This document shows positions 8,323 through 17,201 of a stretch of DNA of 64,000 bases, one piece after another (the first letter of the stretch is position 1; every line of letters starts with the position of its first letter). Origin of the DNA: Lachnospira sp. UBA4346 (lineage in GTDB: Bacteria > Bacillota > Clostridia > Lachnospirales > Lachnospiraceae); the NCBI GenBank assembly GCA_002394205.1, contig DGTC01000025.1, forward strand, positions 3,638 through 67,637. Reading direction: 5' to 3'. Under the pieces are notes generated by a model that was given only the letters and a program-made list of their open reading frames with translations, searched no databases and had not been told where the DNA came from. A program made the position numbers and the translations under genes.

Positions 8323-9819
8323 CTACAAATAATTAGTAACAACCAGCATCATATCAATTGCAATCTTAAATGATACAAAAAATGTCGGTATATACTCTGC
8401 GAATTTCATCGCACTAATCTGATCTTGATTCTTATGCTCTTCATAGCGATTCATCAGTTCATAATTCCGTTCAATCAGACTGTGTATTGTCTCATCAATT
8501 CTGTCTGCCGTCATCTCTGTCATTGAATACAATGTATGTACTGTCGTTGTAATATCAAGAATTCCAAATTGTCCCATAAAGTGATAGTAAGGTTCTACGG
8601 CTCCCGGACTTTCTTCCAACTCGAAAATAAACTGTTGTAAAGATTCCTGCATAACCACGGGACATTGTTCATATGTATTTTCAATTGCTGACAACATCGG
8701 TTCCTCCTGAAGCCGCAGTGCCACATCACGCAGCCAATTTGAAAAGCCAATAAAAACATCCTCCCGAATTCTTGCTTTTGCTCTGGCAATATTATCCTGC
8801 GGCAAATAAATCATATACGCTAAGAATACCGCCAATACACCGAACCATATATATTGCTGATACCATACAAGTCCAGCTCCTGCTAATCCAATCAACACAT
8901 ACAAGGGCAGCGAATGTTTCCGTACTTGATTTGCTGAGGTATGAAATGCAAGCTGATAATCCTTTATTATCTGTTTTTCGCTGCGTTCTGCCTTTTCCCA
9001 ATCTGCCGTAAAATGGCATTGCGTGTATACAAAAAATAATAGATTTAAAATCAGAAACACGGCAGAACCCGCCTGATACCCCCATTCCTGTGTAATATCA
9101 ATATGAATTTCCGACACTCCTTTTAGAATCTGTGCAATCATTACCGATGCACCTGCTAAAAGAAAACTAAGCACGATTCCAACTGCAAGTGTTGTCTTAA
9201 TCCGACCAATTTCTTTCTGATGTTTTCGTACACGTTTTCCCCAATGGTCAAAATCCATTAAAAGAACCTGCAATGCCCTTTGATATTTGCCTCCATTTTT
9301 CTCTACAGATATTAGAAATTTATGCAGCGTTGTAATACGACTGCTCTGATACTCCTGTTCAATCATGTGCAATGCACGTTCATATACATATTCTGTATCA
9401 TTATATTCTAATTCCTCCTGTGCCTTCCTGATATACCGCTGCAAATCTCCCTGCACAACTTTTGCCGTATCTTCCAACGCCAAGCTAATCTTTGGCTGAC
9501 GCTGGAAAGAATATACCATTTGATGCAAATACATATCTATATCAAAAAATCGCTTCTGATGATATGTATTCACCGCCATGGCACGAACGAATCTAGGTAC
9601 ACACAGTAAACCGGCTGCAACCACAACAAATCCCATCATCATATTTAACTGATAGAGAAATGCTGTTCCTACCGTTATAAGTAGCATCAGCCCCCACTGA
9701 CTTATATATTTTTTTACAGAGTATTGTTCTCCACAATGATGATATACCTGCTCAATTGGCTGATAGGCAAAATACTTCCCTACACGTCCAAATTTTTTCT
9801 TAAATATAAGTTTTTTCAT
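8323..9819 (-). CDS. TadB/TadC-like type II/IVc secretion inner-membrane protein (apparent fusion)
   Basis: 498 residues with hydrophobic segments at about 46-75, 207-233, 250-270, 303-345 and 475-495. Two soluble segments each look like a T2SF (GspF/TadB/TadC) domain: one at about 90-200, before the second membrane region, and one at about 350-470 (FSNWLRDVALRLQ to DRIDETIHSLIERNYE). Ordinary TadB and TadC are about 300 residues each and carry one such domain, so this looks like both halves in one polypeptide. It would be the inner-membrane platform for the adjacent ATPase. The gene overlaps the ATPase gene by 20 bases, which indicates coupling. The two-domain reading is from the pattern of segments and is inference. 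Confidence 0.75.
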   Translation of the reverse strand: MKKLIFKKKFGRVGKYFAYQPIEQVYHHCGEQYSVKKYISQWGLMLLITVGTAFLYQLNMMMGFVVVAAGLLCVPRFVRAMAVNTYHQKRFFDIDMYLHQMVYSFQRQPKISLALEDTAKVVQGDLQRYIRKAQEELEYNDTEYVYERALHMIEQEYQSSRITTLHKFLISVEKNGGKYQRALQVLLMDFDHWGKRVRKHQKEIGRIKTTLAVGIVLSFLLAGASVMIAQILKGVSEIHIDITQEWGYQAGSAVFLILNLLFFVYTQCHFTADWEKAERSEKQIIKDYQLAFHTSANQVRKHSLPLYVLIGLAGAGLVWYQQYIWFGVLAVFLAYMIYLPQDNIARAKARIREDVFIGFSNWLRDVALRLQEEPMLSAIENTYEQCPVVMQESLQQFIFELEESPGAVEPYYHFMGQFGILDITTTVHTLYSMTEMTADRIDETIHSLIERNYELMNRYEEHKNQDQISAMKFAEYIPTFFVSFKIAIDMMLVVTNYL

Positions 9820-10840
9820 ATATTTCCGTTATCCCATATTTATTGAATTTATCCTGAATCTGTTTCGGAGGTGACTTGCGTGTAAATGTTCCATTATCAT
9901 ATATGATTGTACAGGTATTGATACCATTTTCTCTTGAAAAGAATCCGACCTGTGTAATCTTTCTATGTTCGTTTTTGTCACACTCCACAACAATTCCAAG
10001 ATCAATATACTGATAAATGCTGTTCATAAACCGTTCCGATACATTGCTTTCCCCCAACATGTTATACATTCTGTCCGGAAGAGACTCGACCTGATCAAGA
10101 TGCATCGTTGTCATACAATATGCCCCTGTTGAAAGACTATTTAACAAATCAACCACTTCCGGTCCTCTCGATTCTGACAACAAAAGCCAGTCAATATTAT
10201 GACGCAATCCTGCCTTAATAATCTGTGAGTACGAAAACTTATCATCCACATAGAATTCTGCACATTTTTTCCCGGGATTAATCATTCGATAGTGAATCTC
10301 CTGATTATCTTCATATACACCAACTTTTTCATTTGCCGGAATCCAGGTTGACATATATTTCAACAATTCTGTCTTACCTGCATGTGGTTGTCCACCAATA
10401 ACACAATTACAATGTCCCAGCACACAGTTCTCTATCAGATTAACCAGTTCTTCCGGTGCATATCCGGTTTCGACGAGGGTTTCATGTGCAAATCGCAGTC
10501 TGCGCGGAATTTTACGAATGGTAACACTCTTTTTTCCACATCTGGATTCATGCCAAATAGAAATTCGCAACTCATCTGTATTTGCCTCAAGCACTGGATA
10601 TGCCCTATTAAATGGTACTCGCATAATATTAGCTAATCGAATCGCCATATTCTCCACATAACTCTCTGTAAGTTTCTTATCAGATACGTAGCATCCTTTC
10701 GTCAAATCTGTTATCCACAGCTGATAACCATCCCATTCAATATCAGTCACATTTTCATTTTCAATTTCTTCGTCCAATTCTTTAAATAATGCAGACTGAT
10801 TCTGTTTAATCAGGGATTGAATTGAATTTGCTTCTATCAA
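9800..10840 (-). CDS. CpaF/TadA-type secretion ATPase (VirB11 family)
   Basis: 346 residues. The N-terminal part (about 1-130) holds the NTD2-like segment with TDELRISIW and VTIRKIPRRLRF. The ATPase core has Walker A GGQPHAGKTELL (K156), an Asp box VGVYEDNQEIHY (about 173-184), a Walker B-like LLLSESRGPEVVDLL (219-233) and a His box TGAYCMTTMH (238-247). This is the hexameric motor that powers Flp/Tad pilus assembly or type IVc secretion. The start is TTG at 10840, chosen from the AAAGGA site about 10 bases upstream. The micro-pilin gene ends 16 bases before it and the TadB/C-like gene overlaps its end. Shorter than many CpaF proteins, consistent with a reduced system. Confidence 0.88.
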   Translation of the reverse strand: MIEANSIQSLIKQNQSALFKELDEEIENENVTDIEWDGYQLWITDLTKGCYVSDKKLTESYVENMAIRLANIMRVPFNRAYPVLEANTDELRISIWHESRCGKKSVTIRKIPRRLRFAHETLVETGYAPEELVNLIENCVLGHCNCVIGGQPHAGKTELLKYMSTWIPANEKVGVYEDNQEIHYRMINPGKKCAEFYVDDKFSYSQIIKAGLRHNIDWLLLSESRGPEVVDLLNSLSTGAYCMTTMHLDQVESLPDRMYNMLGESNVSERFMNSIYQYIDLGIVVECDKNEHRKITQVGFFSRENGINTCTIIYDNGTFTRKSPPKQIQDKFNKYGITEIYEKTYI

Positions 10841-10856
10841 CTTTTACAATTCCTTT

Positions 10857-11048
10857 CTATGGCTGTCCCTGTTCTGCCTGCGTACTCTGTAACGCATTAT
10901 TTATCTCCTGCTCATATGTAATTCCCTTAACTGCCTCTTGTGTCTTACCACTTACAATTCCTACAACTGCTGCCGTTAATAATACTGCTGCTAGTACACC
11001 TGCTAATGCCACCACTACTTTTCCATAATGTTCAATGATTTCACTCAT
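10857..11048 (-). CDS. Flp-like pilin or micro-pilin, 63 aa
   Basis: 63 residues: MSEIIEHYGK, then one long Ala/Val/Gly-rich hydrophobic span (about 10-33), then a charged and amphipathic tail ending in Gln-rich sequence. Size, single span and position directly before the ATPase gene fit an Flp-type pilin. The classical G/XXXXEY processing site is not obvious, and the E-H-Y-G motif lies before the span instead. The ATG at 11048 has AAAGGAGAAAT. It is the first gene after a long leader and shares its motif with two micro-ORFs downstream, so it is probably a duplicated family. Confidence 0.7.
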   Translation of the reverse strand: MSEIIEHYGKVVVALAGVLAAVLLTAAVVGIVSGKTQEAVKGITYEQEINNALQSTQAEQGQP

Positions 11049-11354
11049 ACATTTCTCCTTTACAATTGCATCATTTAAAAATATTTTTTTGACAACGAAA
11101 TCAATCTATAAATTGCTTCGTTCTGAATTTTATAATTCATTGGAATAATTGAGAACGACCGTGTATTTCGCATACACATTTACGTAGACCTAATATTCAA
11201 TCTTTAAATACGTGTCTGTCGTATATTCTCTAAGAGATACCTGATAATCAGGTATAATAGATTCTGGATACATCCATACAAACAGCTTCCGTACGGATTT
11301 TCCGTTCATTATACGTCCACTGTTATATATTAATTAAAGAGCTCTTTCAGTAAT
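11049..11354 (-). promoter_or_regulatory. Long structured 5' leader of the Tad-like operon
   Basis: About 300 bases separate the candidate promoter from the first gene and contain no convincing ORF. On the minus strand the leader can form several local hairpins. One is a 19-base palindrome at 11237-11255 (arms ATACCTGAT/ATCAGGTAT). Others are GTGTAT/ATACAC at 11161-11177 and ACGGA/TCCGT near 11294-11306. I recognise no c-di-GMP, TPP, SAM or T-box consensus. It may be a regulatory RNA element or an operator-rich region; evidence is limited to length and inverted repeats. Confidence 0.45.
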
Positions 11355-11384
11355 AGAATATCACTTTTCTTTTTATTTGTAAAG
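11355..11384 (-). promoter_or_regulatory. Candidate sigma-A promoter of the Tad-like operon
   Basis: On the minus strand TTTACA (11379-11384) and TATTCT (11355-11360) are separated by 18 bases, about 310 bases before the first pilus gene. Confidence 0.4.
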
Positions 11385-11532
11385 TATTTTTTTGATTTAT
11401 TTCTATTTTTTGTAACTATTATATAGTAAAACACAAAAAATCAGCATCTTCATTAAGAAAGACTGTGCTGCTGTGTATTTTATGTTATGAGCTATATTTA
11501 TGTTAGGGTTATAGGAACAAATTTTCTATAAT

Positions 11533-11573
11533 AAAAAAATACGGATAGAAACTTTACATCCATCCGTATTTTT
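11533..11573 (-). terminator. Rho-independent terminator after murF
   Basis: Inverted repeat around ATACGGAT (11540-11547) and ATCCGTAT (11562-11569), extended by A/T pairs, with T-rich sequence following on the minus strand. It lies 25-65 bases after the murF stop codon and closes the operon that runs from the phospholipase-like gene. Between it and the pilus promoter (11385-11532) I see nothing else. Confidence 0.8.
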
Positions 11574-11597
11574 AACACATTGTTTATTTTACTATAA

Positions 11598-12992
11598 TTA
11601 CATCTGCTGAATCGCTTCAATTACCTTTGGAAATTCCATTCCATGTGACGCTTTCACAAGAATCTGATCTCCCGTCTGTAATAATGCCGGCAATGCCGCA
11701 ATCAAATCCTCTCTGGTATCATAAGAATGTACTTCACAAGGACTATCCGAATGAATATGTTCCTGTGCACCTTTTGCAATCTGTTTTGCAAGGGAACCTG
11801 CCGTTATCAACACATCAACAGACTGATCTGCTAAATATGCACCAACTTCGTAATGCAGCTGTTCTTCATTCACTCCCAATTCAAACATATCGCCTAAGAT
11901 ACTTACTTTGCGTCCCTTTGCCGTAGCTAATACATCAATAGATGACTTCATTGATACCGGATTCGCATTATAACAATCATCCAAAATCAAAAAACGTTCT
12001 GTACGAATGATATGACCACGTCCTGCAATCGTCTCAAGTGCTGCAATACCTTTCTGAATCTGCACTGATGTCAAGCCTAATGCAGCACCAACACAAGCTG
12101 CTGCCATTGCATTATAGACCATATGCTCTCCAGCAACCGGAATCTGAATTGCAAAATCAGAAACGCCGTCTGCTGTCTGCACCTGATGAAGTGTACACGC
12201 CATTCCTTCTAATCCAAGATTTTCAATCGTATCGGCATATACGCCGGATTGGTTGTGAATTCCAAATGTAACCGGCTTCTTTCCATGCACCTCCGTCACG
12301 GTAATCAACTTATCATCATCACCATTTAAAATGGCAATTCCATCCGGATTCATAGACTGAAAAATCTCTGTTTTTGCCTGCAAAATGCCATCTCTTGTCT
12401 TAAGATTTTCTAAATGACATAAACCAATATTTGTAATTACACAGATATCCGGCTTTGCCATCTTTGTTAATCTGGTCATTTCGCCAAAATCACTAATGCC
12501 CATCTCTAAGACGGCAACTTCATCTTCGGGCTTCAATCGGAAAATCGTAAGCGGTACACCGATTTCATTATTAAAATTCCCCTGTGTCTTGAGCACACGA
12601 TATTTTGCAGCAAGAACAGAAGCAATCGTCTCTTTGGTACTTGTTTTCCCAACACTTCCTGTAATTCCAACTACTTTAACATCTAAATTGCTCCTATACA
12701 ACTCTGCCAATGCCTTCAAAGCTACAAGTGAGGACTTTACCTGAATATATGGTCTGCTTTCTCCTTCCAGCACATGCTCCGAAATACAGCACAATGCACC
12801 TTTGTTAAAACATTCACCAATATATGTATGTCCATCACTTCTTGCACCACAAATGGCAACAAATAAACTGCCCTGCTCCACCTGACGGCTATCAATTGTA
12901 ATACTGCTTACTTCCCTGCTAAGACACGCTTGTGGTCCGTGATATACACCGCCACACGCCTGTGCCATAGCTTCTATTGTCATACCCTTCAT
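11598..12992 (-). CDS. murF: UDP-N-acetylmuramoyl-tripeptide--D-alanyl-D-alanine ligase
   Basis: MurF joins D-Ala-D-Ala to the UDP-MurNAc-tripeptide, the last cytoplasmic step of peptidoglycan precursor synthesis. The sequence shows the N-terminal Mur ligase domain, the ATP loop GITGSVGKTSTKE, the central motif (LEMGISDFGEM, ITNIGLCHLE) and the C-terminal DDCYNANPVSMKSSI followed by LGDMFELG. The total of 464-470 residues is normal. Two starts are possible: GTG at 13010 and ATG at 12992. I prefer the ATG, which gives the usual MKGMTIEAMA-type N-terminus, though its ribosome site is weak. Directly downstream of ddl, which makes its substrate dipeptide. Confidence 0.95.
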   Translation of the reverse strand: MKGMTIEAMAQACGGVYHGPQACLSREVSSITIDSRQVEQGSLFVAICGARSDGHTYIGECFNKGALCCISEHVLEGESRPYIQVKSSLVALKALAELYRSNLDVKVVGITGSVGKTSTKETIASVLAAKYRVLKTQGNFNNEIGVPLTIFRLKPEDEVAVLEMGISDFGEMTRLTKMAKPDICVITNIGLCHLENLKTRDGILQAKTEIFQSMNPDGIAILNGDDDKLITVTEVHGKKPVTFGIHNQSGVYADTIENLGLEGMACTLHQVQTADGVSDFAIQIPVAGEHMVYNAMAAACVGAALGLTSVQIQKGIAALETIAGRGHIIRTERFLILDDCYNANPVSMKSSIDVLATAKGRKVSILGDMFELGVNEEQLHYEVGAYLADQSVDVLITAGSLAKQIAKGAQEHIHSDSPCEVHSYDTREDLIAALPALLQTGDQILVKASHGMEFPKVIEAIQQM

Positions 12993-13095
12993 TCTAAAAT
13001 CTTCTTCCACTACTTTTTATTTTGCCAAATGCGCTTTATCTGTTCACAAACGGCACTGCTTTTCGATTTTCTATTTATAATCTGTAATTGACGTT

Positions 13096-14133
13096 TTAAG
13101 CCTCATACTTCTTCATTGATACATCAATTAAATGCTGTGTCAAGTCATCATAAGACTTTCCAATTGCTTCTGCTTCTAATGGAATCAGACTTGTTGGTGT
13201 CATTCCCGGTAATGTATTAATCTCTAAGCAGTAAATATTTCCATCTTTGTCAAGCATCTCATCTACTCTTGCATACGTTGTAACTCCTGCTGCTTCACAT
13301 GCCTTTTCTGCCCAACGCTGCATCTTTTCTGTTGTCTCCTTTGACAAATCAGCCGGACAAATATGGTCTGTTGCGCCATCTTTGTATTTATTTTCGTAGT
13401 CATAGAATCCCTGTAATGGAACGATTTCTACGATTGGCAATGCCTTGCCGTCTACAACTGCAACAGAAAATTCCCTTCCCTTAATGCACTCTTCTACAAG
13501 AATCTTATCTTCATACCGGAACGCTTCATTAACTGCCTGAACAAATGCTTCTTCTGTCTCAGCAATCGATACACCAACGCTTGAACCGCCACAACATGGC
13601 TTTACAACACATGGATATGGCACATATTCTAACTTATGACCTTTCTTTAATGCAACGCCCTTCGGCATCGGAATTCCTTCTGATAAGAGAACTTTCTTTG
13701 TTAATTCTTTATCCATTGAAATGGCACTGCTCAAATATCCTGTTCCTGTATAACGGATTCCAAGTAAATCAAACGTCCCCTGAATCTTACCGTCTTCACC
13801 ATTTGAACCATGCAGTCCCATAAATACAATATCTGCTGCCTTGCAATATTCTAATACATTCTTACCGAAAAATGATTCATTTTTCTTTGTTCTTTCTGCA
13901 ACAATTCCCGGTACTTCCTTTGTCTTTGATAATAATTCTTTTGCAAGTGCTTCTAAATCATTATCATCTGCAAAAAAAGCATCACTTGTTGCATATTTTT
14001 CTGTTCCTAAAAATACATCTATAACATTTACCTGATGACCGTTTCTTCTCAAAGATGCTCCGACATGTGTACCTGTACTAATCGAAATATCACGTTCTGT
14101 ACTTGTTCCACCTGCTAATACTACAATCTTCAT
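13096..14133 (-). CDS. ddl: D-alanine--D-alanine ligase
   Basis: The 345-residue ATP-grasp enzyme condenses two D-Ala for peptidoglycan. Visible motifs are VVLAGGTSTERDIS at the N-terminus, GLHGSNGEDGKIQGTFDLLG (about 128-147), VVKPCCGGSSVGVS for the ATP-grasp loop, and CLEINTLPGMTPTSLIP with metal ligands near the C-terminus. The ATG at 14133 has a GGAGAGA ribosome site. The gene lies 103 bases before murF and 78 bases after the citrate synthase gene, likely one operon. The omega-loop residue type that would distinguish Ala from Lac/Ser ligases was not analysed; context argues for the ordinary housekeeping enzyme. Confidence 0.95.
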   Translation of the reverse strand: MKIVVLAGGTSTERDISISTGTHVGASLRRNGHQVNVIDVFLGTEKYATSDAFFADDNDLEALAKELLSKTKEVPGIVAERTKKNESFFGKNVLEYCKAADIVFMGLHGSNGEDGKIQGTFDLLGIRYTGTGYLSSAISMDKELTKKVLLSEGIPMPKGVALKKGHKLEYVPYPCVVKPCCGGSSVGVSIAETEEAFVQAVNEAFRYEDKILVEECIKGREFSVAVVDGKALPIVEIVPLQGFYDYENKYKDGATDHICPADLSKETTEKMQRWAEKACEAAGVTTYARVDEMLDKDGNIYCLEINTLPGMTPTSLIPLEAEAIGKSYDDLTQHLIDVSMKKYEA

Positions 14134-14211
14134 ATTCTCTCCATTCTGTCTCTTTTTAAAGTTTTGCCGTTCCTTAATATATCACTTTCCCATATGTTAT
14201 GCAATATACCT

Positions 14212-15585
14212 TTAACGGTTCTGTAATGATATATATTCTCTGCGTTCACATACATTACGATATGCAGGACGAATAATTTTGTTACAGTTAATCAGTTCTT
14301 CAATACGATGTGCACTCCAGCCTGCAATTCTTGCAACTGCAAAAATCGGTGTATACAATTCTGTCGGCAATCCTAACATACTGTATACAAATCCGCTGTA
14401 GAAATCGACATTGGCACTAACACCTTTATAAATCTTTCGCTCCTTTGCGATCAACTCTGATGCAATACGTTCTACATTTGCCATCAGACGGAATTCATCT
14501 TCTCTATGCTTCTCTGCCGATAACTGCTCTACAAATCCCTTAAATGCACGTGCTCTCGGATCTGATAACGAATAAACTGCATGTCCCATACCATATACAA
14601 GTCCAGTCTTATCAAATGCTTCCTTATGCAAAATCTTATCTATATATGCCGTAATTTCTTCCTCATCATCCCAGTTTTTAATATGTTCTTTGATGTCTGC
14701 AAACATCTGTACCACCTTGATATTGGCACCGCCGTGTTTCGGTCCTTTTAAGGAACTCAGAGAAGATACAACAGATGAATATGTATCTGTTCCTGATGAT
14801 GTAACCACATGTGTGGTAAATGTCGAATTATTACCGCCGCCGTGTTCTGCATGCAATACAAGTGCTACATCTAAAATCTCTGCTTCTAACGGCGTATATT
14901 TTCCATCTGCACGCAGCAAATGTAAGATATTTTCTGCCGTTGATAACTTTGGATCAGGTTCATGAATAATCAGACTTCCGCCCTTATGATAATGATGATA
15001 TGCCTGATAACTGTACACTGCAAGTAATGGTAACTCGGAAATAAGCTGCAATGACTGACGAATGACATTTGGAATACTAACATCATCCGCACGATCATCA
15101 TAGGAATATAACATCAAAACACTTCTTGCGACTGCATTCATAATGTCCTTGCTCGGTTTCTTCATAATAATATCACGAACAAAATTCGGTGGAATACAGC
15201 GATACTCCCCTAATAATGCCGTAAATTCTTCTAATTCAGCCTTATTTGGCAACTTGCCAAATAATAACAGATACGTTGCTTCCTCATACCCAAACCGCTT
15301 ATCCTGTGTAAATCCTGCAATAAGATCTTCTACATTAATTCCACGATAAAACAACTGACCGTCACATGGATGTGATACTCCGTTTTCATCCTCAAAACTG
15401 GCAACAATCTCTGATATTTCCGTAAGACCTGTCAATACACCCTTACCATTCAAATCTCTTAACCCACGCTTTACCTCATATTTATCATAAAGCGTCGCAT
15501 CCAGCTGATTATTGCTAATACACTTTTTTGCAAGTTCTTCAATTTGCGGTGTCAATCGTGAAAAATCTTTTTCCATCATAGCCAT
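14212..15585 (-). CDS. gltA: Citrate synthase
   Basis: Condenses acetyl-CoA and oxaloacetate to citrate, feeding 2-oxoglutarate and glutamate synthesis in fermentative clostridia. The sequence shows the active-site regions LHAEHGGGNNSTFTTHVV, GPKHGGAN and GMGHAVYSLSDPRARAFKG, carrying the two catalytic His and the Asp-bearing region. The ATG at 15585 is preceded by a perfect AGGAGG, so the start is set there rather than at 15621; this gives 457 residues. The N-terminal extension before the core is usual for the Lachnospiraceae type. It sits between a DUF1653 gene and the ddl/murF pair, an unusual neighbourhood with no other TCA-cycle gene nearby. Confidence 0.93.
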   Translation of the reverse strand: MAMMEKDFSRLTPQIEELAKKCISNNQLDATLYDKYEVKRGLRDLNGKGVLTGLTEISEIVASFEDENGVSHPCDGQLFYRGINVEDLIAGFTQDKRFGYEEATYLLLFGKLPNKAELEEFTALLGEYRCIPPNFVRDIIMKKPSKDIMNAVARSVLMLYSYDDRADDVSIPNVIRQSLQLISELPLLAVYSYQAYHHYHKGGSLIIHEPDPKLSTAENILHLLRADGKYTPLEAEILDVALVLHAEHGGGNNSTFTTHVVTSSGTDTYSSVVSSLSSLKGPKHGGANIKVVQMFADIKEHIKNWDDEEEITAYIDKILHKEAFDKTGLVYGMGHAVYSLSDPRARAFKGFVEQLSAEKHREDEFRLMANVERIASELIAKERKIYKGVSANVDFYSGFVYSMLGLPTELYTPIFAVARIAGWSAHRIEELINCNKIIRPAYRNVCERREYISLQNR

Positions 15586-15636
15586 AATTTCCTCCTTTTC
15601 TGACTTGTCCAATCGCAACATCTTATTTCATACAAC

Positions 15637-16275
15637 TTAACGGTTAAACCGTGTTCTATCCCCTTCGAATTTCAGATGTGTCTGAATACAACTTCTCAAA
15701 GAAGCATATCTCTTATCCAACGGTCCCTCTTCAACCTCGATATCCATCGCCACAGCCATGGCATCTATTAACTTATCATCTAACTTTGCGCGCAGTCCTG
15801 TCAGTACATTTAACTTTTCCTGATAACTTTCTGCATCTAAAAACTGCATCAAACGGTCATCCACCTGCTCATCTGCCACAGATACCGGCTGCTGCTTTTC
15901 TGTATTTATAGGATTCATTGTATGACTCTCACTGGTATTTTCCTGTTTCGGAATATTTTGTACCGATGCAGCTGCCTGATGTTTCATATCCTGAGCCATA
16001 TCTTTAGACTGTACTGATTGCGACTGTACACCCTCTTTATGCTCTATCTGCACCTGTTCAAAACGGTATTTCTGAAAAATATCCGGATACTTCTCATGAT
16101 CCACCTCACTCATAAACATATCATACGGCCTGACATATGTTGCATAATCTCCGTACAATGCCTGATACACCACCATCTTTTCTCTTGTTTCCGAATGGTA
16201 TGCGACTGCCTTTACCTGATATAATTTATTCTTAAAATGTCTGTAAAATCCGCCGATAACAAGCTCTCTTTCCAT
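15637..16275 (-). CDS. DUF1653 domain protein
   Basis: The first about 70 residues match the DUF1653 pattern: GGFYRHFKNKLYQVKAVAYHSET, then VVYQALYGDYATYVRPYDMF. The function of this small beta domain is unknown. Residues about 75-135 are Gln/Ser-rich and probably disordered. The last about 70 residues form a second, acidic helical region (LMQFLDAESYQEKLNVL to LRSCIQTHLKFEGD). The total of 212 residues is longer than a bare DUF1653 protein because of this tail. It lies between the phospholipase-like gene (47-base gap) and citrate synthase (51-base gap). Confidence 0.8.
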   Translation of the reverse strand: MERELVIGGFYRHFKNKLYQVKAVAYHSETREKMVVYQALYGDYATYVRPYDMFMSEVDHEKYPDIFQKYRFEQVQIEHKEGVQSQSVQSKDMAQDMKHQAAASVQNIPKQENTSESHTMNPINTEKQQPVSVADEQVDDRLMQFLDAESYQEKLNVLTGLRAKLDDKLIDAMAVAMDIEVEEGPLDKRYASLRSCIQTHLKFEGDRTRFNR

Positions 16276-16322
16276 CTAATCTCCCCTTTCCTCAATTTTA
16301 TCAAACGTATGTGAATGGTGCT

Positions 16323-16901
16323 TTATGCTGCAACATAACCACATTCTAATTCTAATAATGCAAGAATCCCCTCTACAATGACATGGCACAATGATACAAT
16401 ATATCTGCAGTCACTCTCTACGGTCTTTTCGCTCTTTAGATATATTTGATGCATCTGCAATACATAATCTAACAAATCCTGTGGTGTATGAAACTGCTGC
16501 GCCGCATGTCTGTTTAATTCTACTGCATCGCTATGTACATATGCTTTCATTGCATGTTTTAAGTATTTTTCATATTTGCAATGTTCTCTCATATTTCCTT
16601 CAAAAATATGATTATGTGGAAATGTAAAATAATCTGCAAGATAATGTGTCACTTCTCCTAATCTTCTGCAGTAGGCCGTCGAAATACGCTTATAATTGCC
16701 TGCATCTTCTGTTAAATCGGAAATATATTTTGATACTTTATCAAATGTTTCTTCAATATTATGCTTCGTCGTCACAAACGAGGGCTTGCAATCCGGCAGT
16801 ACGCTTCCTAAAATAAACGCCTTCTTATGCGCATCAAGCAACGGACTGTCTACTTCATTTACCAGATACAAGGACAAAGATATATGTGATTTCTTACGCA
16901 A
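16323..16901 (-). CDS. Zinc-dependent phospholipase C-like protein
   Basis: 192 residues with His/Asp motifs of the zinc-dependent phospholipase C/S1-nuclease fold: the N-terminal KKSHISLSLYL, FILGSVLPDCKPS, GEVTHYLADYFTFPHN and later His residues. The spacing (H, D, HxxxD, H) is that of metal ligands. Proteins of this length in Lachnospiraceae lack a signal peptide, and none is seen here, so it is probably cytosolic; true substrate unknown. The start is TTG at 16901, fixed by GGAGG 8 bases upstream. First gene of the likely operon running to murF. Confidence 0.75.
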   Translation of the reverse strand: MRKKSHISLSLYLVNEVDSPLLDAHKKAFILGSVLPDCKPSFVTTKHNIEETFDKVSKYISDLTEDAGNYKRISTAYCRRLGEVTHYLADYFTFPHNHIFEGNMREHCKYEKYLKHAMKAYVHSDAVELNRHAAQQFHTPQDLLDYVLQMHQIYLKSEKTVESDCRYIVSLCHVIVEGILALLELECGYVAA

Positions 16902-17201
16902 CTTTATTACCTCCGTAATATTCTACGAAATATTTTGGTTTCTTATGGTACAATCCGGCGTTTTATCTGCTCACAATAAATGCTTTGTGAAATTATGAAC
17001 AACAATTATATAAATCATGTTATAATAGATACAGCCTTGATGCTTCCATAATATACTTTTCCACCATGCAAAGTACCATCTACCTTTTATTTTATACGAA
17101 AATTAATATAATTACAATAAATTTATTCATACAAGTAATTATATATGTATATTTACAAAATGAAATATTTTCAAAAATCAAAAAGAAAGAGGGGATATCC
17201 T

